The notes below the pieces were generated by a model. The model did no database searches. It saw only the letters and a program-made list of their open reading frames with translations, and was not told where the DNA came from. From Actinomycetota bacterium (GTDB lineage: Bacteria; Actinomycetota; Thermoleophilia; UBA2241), in assembly GCA_003164655.1 (NCBI GenBank), contig PLTW01000126.1, positions 1 through 28,276 on the forward strand: a DNA stretch of 28,276 bases, read 5' to 3'. Positions 13,845 through 20,253 of the stretch are shown piece after piece. Made by a program: the position numbers and the translations under genes. Numbering within the stretch: position 1 is the stretch's first letter; each line of letters begins with the position of its first letter.

Positions 13845-14969
13845 TTGTCGAATGCGCTCGAACCAGGATGGCCCCGTTTCAGCGACTACGACCTGTTACG
13901 GGGTCCCCTCGGCGACACGGTCGTTCCGGCGTCCGGAGCCACGGTCTGCTGGTACGATCCGTGGCAGCCCCCATCCGGAAATCGCCCCGGAGCCGCTCTC
14001 GGCGAGCTCCAACGGATCCTGCGTCCGGCTCTCGGCCCGCTGTTGCCGGAGTCCCGATCTCGGCTCTCAGGCCTTCCTGCCGACCGTGAACTGACCCCAT
14101 ATCGCAGGCAACAGCTCCTCCGGTGGTGTAAGGACAATGGCCTGCTCGGGATCCTGCTCGAGCGTCTCATCTCCGCGAGGCTAGCGCCGGCGCGGGCGCG
14201 CACCACAGGGCACGTCGGATTCGCACAGACGACGTTTCGCTTCGCCTCCGGATCGTGGCGAAGCGAAGTGTTCAACAGCTTCAGGTCTCGCGGCCTGCGC
14301 CATCCCGAGGTCGTACTGGACCTCTACCCTATGGCGGCCACCGATGCGCCTGAACGCAGGCCGGTCACCCTCGATGACCCTGAAGTGCTCGCCTTCTTCC
14401 CGGCGGCCACGGCCACGTCGCCGCCTACCTGGACGCTCCCCAAACCCGGAGGCGAGGAGTTCTGGCGCGTCTACGGTGAGCCGGTCGCGGAGATTGTGAC
14501 GGCGGTGCGGCGAATCGACTCTGCTCTCCGCGATCTCGCGACGACGCAGGAGGACGTCGCTGACGACCCCTTCGTCGTGCTCGAGAGTGCGGCCACGGGA
14601 AAGCCTCGCCAGACGCAGACCGACTTCGCGCGAGACGTTCGAGAGCAGGGGCGGCGGAGCCTGAACGCTCTTACGTCGAGGTCCTCGCAAGTGGTTGTGT
14701 TTCGAGATGGCGTCCCCGAGGTCGGGCAGTCCTACGTATCCCTATGGGGGGCGCTCTCGCTAATGGCCGTTCCGGCCGTCGTCAAGAACCGAGTGCGCAT
14801 CTGCGGTCGAGAGAGATGTCGCGCGCCGTTTGTGGCTACCGCACACGGCAATCTCTACTGCAGCCAGAAGTGTAAGTCGGCGGCGGCGCAGGCGCGCCTC
14901 CGAGAGGCGCGACGTGCCGCAGGCCAAGGCGCCGACGCCGAAAGTGGGAAGGGGCGACAGCATGGTTGA
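13845..14969 (+). CDS. CGNR-like zinc-finger protein next to the integrase
   Basis: 374 residues. TTG 13845 is the chosen start, with AAGGGA eight bases upstream; no in-frame ATG or GTG lies nearby. The C-terminus has C320-x4-C325-x13-C339-x3-C343 in RICGRERCRAP ... LYCSQKCKSAAAQARLRE, the signature of CGNR-type zinc knuckles found at the end of actinobacterial regulators. The first 300 residues are not recognised; they are mixed helical with no membrane segment. The gene overlaps the integrase start by 8 bp, so both are co-translated. It may regulate or assist recombination, or sense a helper phage; this is inference. Base composition is like the rest of the element. Confidence 0.65.
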   Translation: MSNALEPGWPRFSDYDLLRGPLGDTVVPASGATVCWYDPWQPPSGNRPGAALGELQRILRPALGPLLPESRSRLSGLPADRELTPYRRQQLLRWCKDNGLLGILLERLISARLAPARARTTGHVGFAQTTFRFASGSWRSEVFNSFRSRGLRHPEVVLDLYPMAATDAPERRPVTLDDPEVLAFFPAATATSPPTWTLPKPGGEEFWRVYGEPVAEIVTAVRRIDSALRDLATTQEDVADDPFVVLESAATGKPRQTQTDFARDVREQGRRSLNALTSRSSQVVVFRDGVPEVGQSYVSLWGALSLMAVPAVVKNRVRICGRERCRAPFVATAHGNLYCSQKCKSAAAQARLREARRAAGQGADAESGKGRQHG

Positions 14970-16149
14970 CCGACTCAAGAACGGCGTGATGAAGCGCGGC
15001 GCGACCTGGTCGTTCCGGATCCGCGTCGGCGATCATCTCGTCGGCGAGGGCGGATTCGCGGAAAAGGAAGAGGCCGAGGCGGCGCGTGACAAGGCGCGCG
15101 TGGCGTGGCGCGAGGGTCGGCTGCCGGCCGTGCCCACGCGCGAGACCGTCGCCGCCTACCTGGCGCGGTGGCTGAAGATTCACGAGTCGCAGGTGAAGCC
15201 CTCTACGCTGGCTAGCTACCAGATGCACGTCGATGTGCACATCGCCCCGGCGATCGGCGACCTTCCGCTGAAGAAGCTCACCCGAGCGACGCTGACCACG
15301 TTCTACGCCGGTCTGAGGCGACGCGCGCGACCACGCGGCAAAGAGCAGGAGGGCGCGCAGGCGCCGCTCGCGCCGGCCACGGTGCGCCGGATCGCAGCTA
15401 CGCTCCACAAGGCCCTCGCCGACGCTGTCGACGAGGGCACCCTCGGCTGGAACCCGGGCGACCGGGTGAAGCTGCCCAAGGAAAAGGCCGGCGAGCTGCG
15501 CGAGCTTCAGTCCTGGGAGGCCGGCGAGCTCAAGGCGTTCATCGAAGTGACCGACAGCGATCGCCTGGCGCCGATGTGGCGACTCTTCGCCTTCACCGGG
15601 ATGCGCCGCGGCGAGGTCGTCGGCCTGAAGTGGCGCGACGTCGACTTGAAGGCCGGGACGATCAGCGTGCGCCGCGCCCTGGCGGTCGTCGGAAACGAGC
15701 TGCAGGAGACCACGCCGAAGCGTGGCCGGGCCCGAGTCGTCAACCTCGACGCGGCGACGACCGCTGCCCTCGAGTCCTGGCGCAAGCGCCAGGCGCGCGA
15801 GCGCGACGCCTGGCCGGCGCCCTGGCCGGAGGGCCATCGTGTGTTCACGCTCGAAGACGGTAGCGACCTGCACCCAGATCTTGTGACTCGCGCCTTCGCG
15901 CGCCACGTCAAGGTCGCCGGCGTGCCGCCGATCCGGTTGCACGACGTGCGCCACACACACGCCTCGCTGGCGCTGCGCTCGGGTCAGCCCGTCAAGGTCG
16001 TCTCGGAGCGTCTCGGCCACGCTGACGTCGCCTTCACCATGCGCGTCTACCAGCACGTCCTGCCCGGCATGCAACAGGAGGCCGCGGACAGCTTCGCCGC
16101 CCTTGTCGAGGCCGCCGAAACCAAGCGGCCGAAGGTACTAGGGGAGTAA
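14962..16149 (+). CDS. int: Tyrosine recombinase (integrase)
   Basis: 395 residues from ATG 14962, with GGAAGGGG upstream. An arm-binding-like N-terminus (residues 10-55), a core-binding helical domain (60-170) and the catalytic domain (185-370) are all present. Catalytic residues: R215 in FTGMRRGE, probable K253, H327-x2-R330 in LHDVRHTHAS, H353 in ERLGHAD, and the nucleophile Y363 in MRVYQHVLPG. It cuts and rejoins DNA at the tRNA-Met site. It ends 55 bp from the attachment repeat. It belongs to the actinobacterial phage/ICE integrase group that favours tRNA genes. Confidence 0.95.
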   Translation: MVDRLKNGVMKRGATWSFRIRVGDHLVGEGGFAEKEEAEAARDKARVAWREGRLPAVPTRETVAAYLARWLKIHESQVKPSTLASYQMHVDVHIAPAIGDLPLKKLTRATLTTFYAGLRRRARPRGKEQEGAQAPLAPATVRRIAATLHKALADAVDEGTLGWNPGDRVKLPKEKAGELRELQSWEAGELKAFIEVTDSDRLAPMWRLFAFTGMRRGEVVGLKWRDVDLKAGTISVRRALAVVGNELQETTPKRGRARVVNLDAATTAALESWRKRQARERDAWPAPWPEGHRVFTLEDGSDLHPDLVTRAFARHVKVAGVPPIRLHDVRHTHASLALRSGQPVKVVSERLGHADVAFTMRVYQHVLPGMQQEAADSFAALVEAAETKRPKVLGE

Positions 16150-16170
16150 GTTCACAAAGTGTTCACAAGC
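16150..16170 (+). other. Candidate integrase arm-binding site (right)
   Basis: GTTCACAAAGT then GTTCACAAGC, the same double motif as at 1511-1531 with two changes, begins within the last base of the integrase stop codon and lies 34 bp from the attachment repeat. Similar spacing and strand at both ends argue against chance. Confidence 0.55.
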
Positions 16171-16204
16171 CAAACAGAAAGCGCCTGCAAATCTGGGGAG
16201 TTTG

Positions 16205-16251
16205 TTGGTAGCGGCGGTAGGACTCGAACCTACGACACGCGGATTATGATT
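16205..16251 (-). repeat. tRNA-proximal attachment site (attR)
   Basis: The 47-bp repeat partner of 1323-1369. It covers the 3' 46 nucleotides of the tRNA-Met gene and one base beyond the CCA. The single mismatch (16218) falls in the 3' strand of the T stem. Confidence 0.9.
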
Positions 16252-16282
16252 CCGCTGCTCTGACCAGCTGAGCTACGCCGCC
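16206..16282 (-). tRNA. tRNA-Met (CAT), element integration target
   Basis: 77 nt including encoded CCA. The acceptor stem pairs GGCGGCG with CGCCGCT (one G-U), discriminator A. The anticodon stem GCGGA/TCCGC encloses loop ATCATAA with anticodon CAT. The T loop TTCGAGT is standard. The GGCGG-start and TACCA-end fit an actinomycete elongator tRNA-Met; a lysidine-modified tRNA-Ile2 also has CAT but usually a different acceptor. The gene remains whole after integration. Confidence 0.9.
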
Positions 16283-16303
16283 ACCGGGCTGCGAAGGCTC
16301 CCC

Positions 16304-16332
16304 ATGCTAGCAGACTCCGCGGCGCGCCTCAA
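16304..16332 (-). promoter_or_regulatory. Promoter of tRNA-Met
   Basis: On the minus strand: TTGAGG (16327-16332), 17-bp spacer, TAGCAT (16304-16309), about 22 bp before the tRNA 5' end. Good match to the main sigma-factor consensus. Confidence 0.65.
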
Positions 16333-16460
16333 TCTGAGCGCTGCGTCCGCGCCCAATGCCTGGTAAAGTGTGGTCCTATCGGTCCATATATCTCTAAGCT
16401 TTCGAGCGTACATATGCCACTCTGTACAACTCCGACGCTCAGTCTTCGGCCATCGGCCGA

Positions 16461-16489
16461 TTGGCTTCAACGGTAAAACGGCCTATGCT
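16461..16489 (+). promoter_or_regulatory. Promoter upstream of a short ORF
   Basis: TTGGCT (16461-16466), 17-bp spacer, TATGCT (16484-16489). A leader hairpin GCGCCCC/GGGGCGC (16512-16530) and an AAGGA ribosome site follow before ATG 16547. Confidence 0.55.
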
Positions 16490-16546
16490 GTGTAAGCAGA
16501 CACAAACTATCGCGCCCCACTGCGGGGCGCTCAAGGACGTGAGACC

Positions 16547-16759
16547 ATGCGCACCGCACTCGCTCAGACAGTGAGGCACTCGGCCGCCGGGATCGAGGCC
16601 GCCGGGATCGACTCCGCCACCGGCGTGCACGCGCAGCACCGCACCGATGCCCCGGGGCTCACGTTCGTCGCCGACGGCCTCGTGCGCCATGCCCGGGCCG
16701 GCGTGCGCAACACCTTTCCCGCGCACGCCTGTCGTGCGCTGCAGCCAAAGGTGCCCTGA
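16547..16759 (+). CDS. Small hypothetical protein, 70 aa
   Basis: Family not recognised. Support comes from context: a good -35/-10 pair at 16461-16489, a leader hairpin, AAGGA ten bases before the ATG, G/C-biased third codon positions, and a terminator-like hairpin 17 bp after the stop. The protein is hydrophilic and His/Ala-rich (IEAAGIDSATGVHAQH, then LVRHARAGVRNTFPAHACRA), with a single cysteine and no membrane or signal sequence. It may instead be the coding part of a small regulatory RNA. It lies on host DNA, outside the integrated element. Confidence 0.45.
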   Translation: MRTALAQTVRHSAAGIEAAGIDSATGVHAQHRTDAPGLTFVADGLVRHARAGVRNTFPAHACRALQPKVP

Positions 16760-16775
16760 CACACCTGCACCACGC

Positions 16776-16798
16776 GCTGCCGGACCCCCTCCGGCAGC
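16776..16798 (+). terminator. Hairpin after the 70-aa ORF
   Basis: Perfect 9-bp stem GCTGCCGGA / TCCGGCAGC with a five-C loop, followed by a second small CCCC/GGGG hairpin. No T tract. Confidence 0.5.
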
Positions 16799-16959
16799 CC
16801 CTTCGGGGCGGGTGGGGCCGGCGACAGCCTGCCCCACCGCACACCACTCGGACACCCGCGCCAAGCGACCGGCGGGCTCGTCCGCTCCCAGGGAGATCCA
16901 AGCAAGAACGTCACAAAACGATCGCGTCGAGTCATCGATGCGCGAGGAGTTGAGAGCAC

Positions 16960-17103
16960 ATGACAACGCAGACGACAAACCGCTTACCATGGCTGTTCTT
17001 TGTAGGGCCGGACGGTATCGTGCGCACGTCCCGCGGCAGTGACCAGGCCACGACCCGCACCGCGCTCGTCGACCTCGGCCTCACCGATCTGTTCGTAAGG
17101 TAA
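16960..17103 (+). CDS. Small hypothetical protein, 47 aa
   Basis: ATG 16960 has GAGGAG at a normal distance. The product begins MTTQTTNRLPWLFFVGPDG and continues IVRTSRGSDQATTRTALV, ending DLGLTDLFVR. Its globular-looking pattern (hydrophobic WLFFVG, then polar, then a helix) argues that it is translated. It ends in TAA, and 11 bp later a very strong hairpin (17115-17148) begins. Too short for any family assignment. The two small genes sit between tRNA-Met and the tRNA-Tyr/Thr pair. Confidence 0.5.
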   Translation: MTTQTTNRLPWLFFVGPDGIVRTSRGSDQATTRTALVDLGLTDLFVR

Positions 17104-17114
17104 GACCATGCGCC

Positions 17115-17148
17115 TGCGGTGGTCGGGCGCGAGCGCCCGACCACCGCA
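17115..17148 (+). terminator. Perfect 16-bp hairpin
   Basis: TGCGGTGGTCGGGCGC (17115-17130) and its exact reverse complement (17133-17148) are separated by GA. It follows the 47-aa ORF and precedes the tRNA promoter, so it probably insulates the two units. Confidence 0.6.
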
Positions 17149-17222
17149 CGAGCCGGCGCGCCGGCCGGCCCCCCGACCGTCACGCTCGACGGCGGCACCG
17201 CGCCGGGGTGGCCGCCGCCCGG

Positions 17223-17251
17223 TTGAAAGCAGGGGTGCTTTCGAGTACCAT
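17223..17251 (+). promoter_or_regulatory. Promoter of the tRNA-Tyr/tRNA-Thr operon
   Basis: TTGAAA (17223-17228), 17-bp spacer, TACCAT (17246-17251), 13 bp before the tRNA-Tyr 5' end. Close to the primary sigma consensus. Confidence 0.7.
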
Positions 17252-17264
17252 GCTGCGAGCTCCC

Positions 17265-17349
17265 GGGGGAGTGCCCGAGTGGTTAAAGGGAGCGGACTGT
17301 AAATCCGTTGGCGCAGCCTACCTAGGTTCAAATCCTAGCTCCCCCACCA
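17265..17349 (+). tRNA. tRNA-Tyr (GTA)
   Basis: 85 nt with a class II variable arm and encoded CCA. Acceptor GGGGGAG/CTCCCCC, anticodon stem GCGGA/TCCGT with loop CTGTAAA, anticodon GTA, T loop TTCAAAT. Discriminator A. Confidence 0.93.
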
Positions 17350-17353
17350 TCCA

Positions 17354-17429
17354 GCCCGGTTAGCTCAGCTGGCAGAGCACCTCCATGGTAAGGAGGGGGT
17401 CCGCGGTTCGAATCCGCGACCGGGCTCCA
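17354..17429 (+). tRNA. tRNA-Thr (GGT)
   Basis: 76 nt with encoded CCA, four bases after tRNA-Tyr and likely co-transcribed. Acceptor GCCCGGT/ACCGGGC, anticodon stem CCTCC/GGAGG, loop ATGGTAA with anticodon GGT, T loop TTCGAAT. Discriminator T. Confidence 0.93.
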
Positions 17430-17492
17430 TGTTCTCGCTACCGTCCAGGTCGTCCCCCACCGTCGTCGCCACCCGGCCCCGACAGACCCGTG

Positions 17493-18578
17493 CTACAGCT
17501 TCGGCGTGAGGCTTGCCGGCGGCGCCTCGAGTGCCGCCAGCACAGCATCCCCCATCTCCTCAGTGCTCGATTGGCCGCCCAGATCGGGGGTGCGCACGCA
17601 TTGCTGGGCCATGACCCGCTCGATGGCCTTCATGAGAGCGTCGCCCCACTGCGGATAGCCAAGGTGGTCGAGCATCATCGAAGTGCTCCACAGCGAGCCG
17701 ATCGGGTTCGCCTTGCCCTGGCCGGCGATGTCCGGCGCCGAGCCGTGGATGGGTTCGAACATCGACGGGAAGGTGCGCTCGGGATTGAGGTTGGCGCTGG
17801 GCGCGAAGCCCATCCCCCCCATGATCGCGGCGCCGAGGTCGGTGAGGATGTCGGCGAACAGGTTCGAGGCCACAACGACACCAAAGCGCTTGGGGTCCAT
17901 GACCATGAACATGGCGGCGGCGTCGACCAGCAGGCGCTGGGTCGGGACGGTCGGGTACTGCGCGGCCACCTCGTCGAAGACCTGGTCCCAGAAGACGGCC
18001 GAGTAGTTGAGGGCGTTGCCCTTGCTGACGCTGGTGACCGAGCGGCCTTCGCGGGTGGCCAGCTCGAACGCCCAGCGAATGACGCGCTCCATGCCGTGAC
18101 GCGAGAACACGGCGGTCTGCAGCGCCACCTCGCGGTCGCTGCCGGGGTAGAGGCGGGCGCCGACGCCGGCGTACTCGCCTTCGGTGCCCTCGCGCACGAA
18201 GATCATGTCGATGTCGGCCGTGGTCACGCCGACCAGGGGCGACTCGATCCCCTCGAGCAAGCGTACCGGCCGCAGGTTGACGTACTGGTCGAAACCACCG
18301 CGGATCCTGAGGAGCAGCTCGCGCAGGGTGATGTGGTCTGCCACCAGGGGCGAGCCGATCGCCCCGAACAGCAGGGCGTCGAAGGAGCTCAGCATGTCGA
18401 GCCCGTCGGGCGGCATCATCTCGCCGGATTTCAGGTAGGACTCGGCGCTCCAGGGAAACTCTTCGAAGCCGAACTCGATCGCCGGATCGACCGAGGCGAT
18501 ATGGTCCAGGACCTTGCGCGACTCGCGCACGACCTCGGGACCGACACCGTCTCCGGGAATGACGGCTATCTTCTTCAT
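17493..18578 (-). CDS. ttuC: Tartrate / D-malate dehydrogenase family (NAD-dependent decarboxylating)
   Basis: 361 residues from ATG 18578, chosen because AGGGGAGG lies just upstream. It belongs to the isopropylmalate/isocitrate dehydrogenase superfamily and resembles the tartrate dehydrogenase (TtuC) / D-malate dehydrogenase (DmlA) branch: VIPGDGVGPEVV at the N-terminus, GGFDQYVNLRPVRLLEG (95-111), GTEGEYAGVG with Y137, the catalytic lysine K186 in SVSKGNALNYS, metal-binding acids around D219, D243 and D247 (FADILTDLGAA), and GSAPDIAGQGKANPIG. Such enzymes oxidise and decarboxylate D-malate or act on tartrate, with NAD and Mn2+/Mg2+; substrate within the family is hard to tell. It is the third gene behind mttB and the aminotransferase, 271 bp after the latter, so it may have its own promoter. 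Ends in TAG. Confidence 0.82.
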   Translation of the reverse strand: MKKIAVIPGDGVGPEVVRESRKVLDHIASVDPAIEFGFEEFPWSAESYLKSGEMMPPDGLDMLSSFDALLFGAIGSPLVADHITLRELLLRIRGGFDQYVNLRPVRLLEGIESPLVGVTTADIDMIFVREGTEGEYAGVGARLYPGSDREVALQTAVFSRHGMERVIRWAFELATREGRSVTSVSKGNALNYSAVFWDQVFDEVAAQYPTVPTQRLLVDAAAMFMVMDPKRFGVVVASNLFADILTDLGAAIMGGMGFAPSANLNPERTFPSMFEPIHGSAPDIAGQGKANPIGSLWSTSMMLDHLGYPQWGDALMKAIERVMAQQCVRTPDLGGQSSTEEMGDAVLAALEAPPASLTPKL

Positions 18579-18808
18579 GCACCCTCCCCTTGGCTCAAGC
18601 TCATGACGGCGGCGTGACCGCCGTGTCGACATTGGGACTCATGCGAAACTCGCGGCAGCATTGTTGAGCGCTTTGACGACCGGCAGCTCATCGCCAACCA
18701 GGAAGCGCACCATACCACCACCGGCAGTGCAAGACGCACGCGAAAGCCGTGGAACGCTCGTAGCCGCTCACGGCGGCAGCTCCTCGACGGCGATCTTGCG
18801 GCGCTCCG

Positions 18809-18838
18809 TCGCCCACGCAGGGAACCTTGCCTGGGCGA
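18809..18838 (-). terminator. Hairpin after the aminotransferase
   Basis: TCGCCCACGCAGG and CTTGCCTGGGCGA form an imperfect stem just downstream of the aminotransferase stop codon. No T tract. It could separate that gene from the dehydrogenase. Confidence 0.4.
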
Positions 18839-18849
18839 GAGGGCCACCC

Positions 18850-20202
18850 TCAGTAGCCGAGCTGCTTTTCGACCGTCGCGATTGACTCGTCCAGCACGCG
18901 CACGATCTGGTCGATCTGCTCGGTCGTGATGATGAACGGCGGCGCCACCGCATGGCAGTGGCCGCCGCCCAGCAGCCGCACGAACACGCCGCGCCGGAAA
19001 GCCTCGTCGCGCACCTTGGCCGCCGCGCCGACCGCCGGTGGGAACCACTCCTTGGTGGCCTTGTCGGCCACGTACTCGATGCCGGCGACCAGGCCGACGC
19101 CGCGCACGTCGCCCACGATGGGATGGGCGAGCAGGGTCGCCAGACCCTCCTGCATGTACGACCCCACCTCGCGGCAGCGCTCGACCAGGTTCTCGCGCTC
19201 GATGATCTCCAGGTTGGCGAGGCCGGCGGCCGAGCACAGCGGGTGCCCGTCGTAGGTCGCCCCGCTCATGAACGCCTCGGCGGGGCCGCCCAGAAAAGCG
19301 TCGAAGACGTGGTCGCGGGCGCCCACCGCGCCCAGCGGCAGATAGCCCGACGACAGGCCCTTGGCCATCGTCACGAGGTCGGGGTCGGAGCCGAACTGCT
19401 CGAAACCGAACCAGGTGCCGCTGCGCCCGAAGCCGGTGATGACCTCGTCGTTTACCACCAGAACGTCGCTGTCCTTGCAGGTCCTGCACACCATGGGCCA
19501 GTACTCGGGCGGCGGCGGGATCACGCCGCCGGTACCGATCATCGTCTCGCCGAGCATGGTGCCGACGTTCTCGGCGCCGTAGAAGGCGATCTCCCGTTCG
19601 ACGGCCCGGGCGCACTCCATGTCGCACTCGCCGTAGGTCTGGCTCCAGGCGCAGCGATAGCAGTAGGGCGCGCCCAGCTTGATGAACCCGGGCAGCAGGG
19701 GCTCGAACCTGGCGCGGTTCATGGGCAGGCCCTGCGCGCTGGTGGCGGTCATCGTGGTGCCGTGGTAGGAGCGGTCGCGGTACATGACCATGTACTTGGC
19801 GCCCTGGCCCTTGTTGCGCCAGTACTGACGGGCCATCTTGACGGCGGTCTCCACCGACTCGCCACCGCCAAGGGTGAGAAACACGTGGTTCAGGTCGCCC
19901 GGCAGGTGTTCGGCGACCTTGGCGGCCAGGCGTATCGAGGGCACGTTGCCGATCTGAAAGATGTGGTAGACGGCCAGCTTCTCGGCCTGGGCGGCGATGG
20001 CGTCGAAGATCTCCTTGCGCCCGTGACCGACGTTGACCGTCCACAGCGAAGCGAAGGCGTCGATGTAGGCGTGTCCCTCGGTGTCGTAGACGACGGCGCC
20101 GTCGGCGCGCTCCATGATCGTCGGCTCGAGTCCCGCCATCTGCGTGAACGGCGGCCAGAGGTGGCCGAGAAAGTCGTCTGCCAGCGGCCTTGAGTCTGCC
20201 AT
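18850..20202 (-). CDS. Class III PLP-dependent aminotransferase
   Basis: 450 residues. AGGAG precedes ATG 20202. The fold-type I features of class III enzymes (omega-amino acid, taurine or beta-alanine:pyruvate group) are present: GGGESVETAVKMAR at 112-125 (cofactor phosphate), YHGTT at 146-150, the cofactor-ring aspartate D252 in VVNDEVITGFGR, and the Schiff-base lysine K281 in TMAKGLSSGY. The amino donor cannot be read from sequence. A cysteine-rich insertion lies at 181-197 (CYRC and GECDMEC), with a CRTC at 239-242, a pattern seen in several class III aminotransferases. The mttB stop lies 51 bp upstream and the frame stays open between them, so the two are probably one operon. Confidence 0.88.
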   Translation of the reverse strand: MADSRPLADDFLGHLWPPFTQMAGLEPTIMERADGAVVYDTEGHAYIDAFASLWTVNVGHGRKEIFDAIAAQAEKLAVYHIFQIGNVPSIRLAAKVAEHLPGDLNHVFLTLGGGESVETAVKMARQYWRNKGQGAKYMVMYRDRSYHGTTMTATSAQGLPMNRARFEPLLPGFIKLGAPYCYRCAWSQTYGECDMECARAVEREIAFYGAENVGTMLGETMIGTGGVIPPPPEYWPMVCRTCKDSDVLVVNDEVITGFGRSGTWFGFEQFGSDPDLVTMAKGLSSGYLPLGAVGARDHVFDAFLGGPAEAFMSGATYDGHPLCSAAGLANLEIIERENLVERCREVGSYMQEGLATLLAHPIVGDVRGVGLVAGIEYVADKATKEWFPPAVGAAAKVRDEAFRRGVFVRLLGGGHCHAVAPPFIITTEQIDQIVRVLDESIATVEKQLGY

Positions 20203-20253
20203 CGTGTCTCCTGTCTCGTGCGGGGTCCCCGGCGCGACGTCCGTGAGCCAGGG

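Larger units (their letters stand above)
1323..16251. mobile_element. Integrated satellite-like element in tRNA-Met, with own capsid and small terminase
   Basis: A 47-bp direct repeat (1323-1369 and 16205-16251, one mismatch) brackets the region. The right copy is the 3' part of a complete tRNA-Met gene, so insertion left the tRNA intact. An excised circle would be 14,882 bp. It carries a tyrosine integrase next to the tRNA, an excisionase-like gene at the other end, a regulator switch, primase and SF3 helicase genes, a toxin-antitoxin pair, small terminase (P27) and HK97-type capsid genes. It lacks large terminase, portal, protease, tail and lysis genes. Capsid-forming PICIs are known to encode their own head genes and borrow helper tails; this element has an even smaller head set. 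A decayed prophage is the alternative, but nearly all genes are intact, tightly packed and often coupled by ATGA overlaps. Confidence 0.85.
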
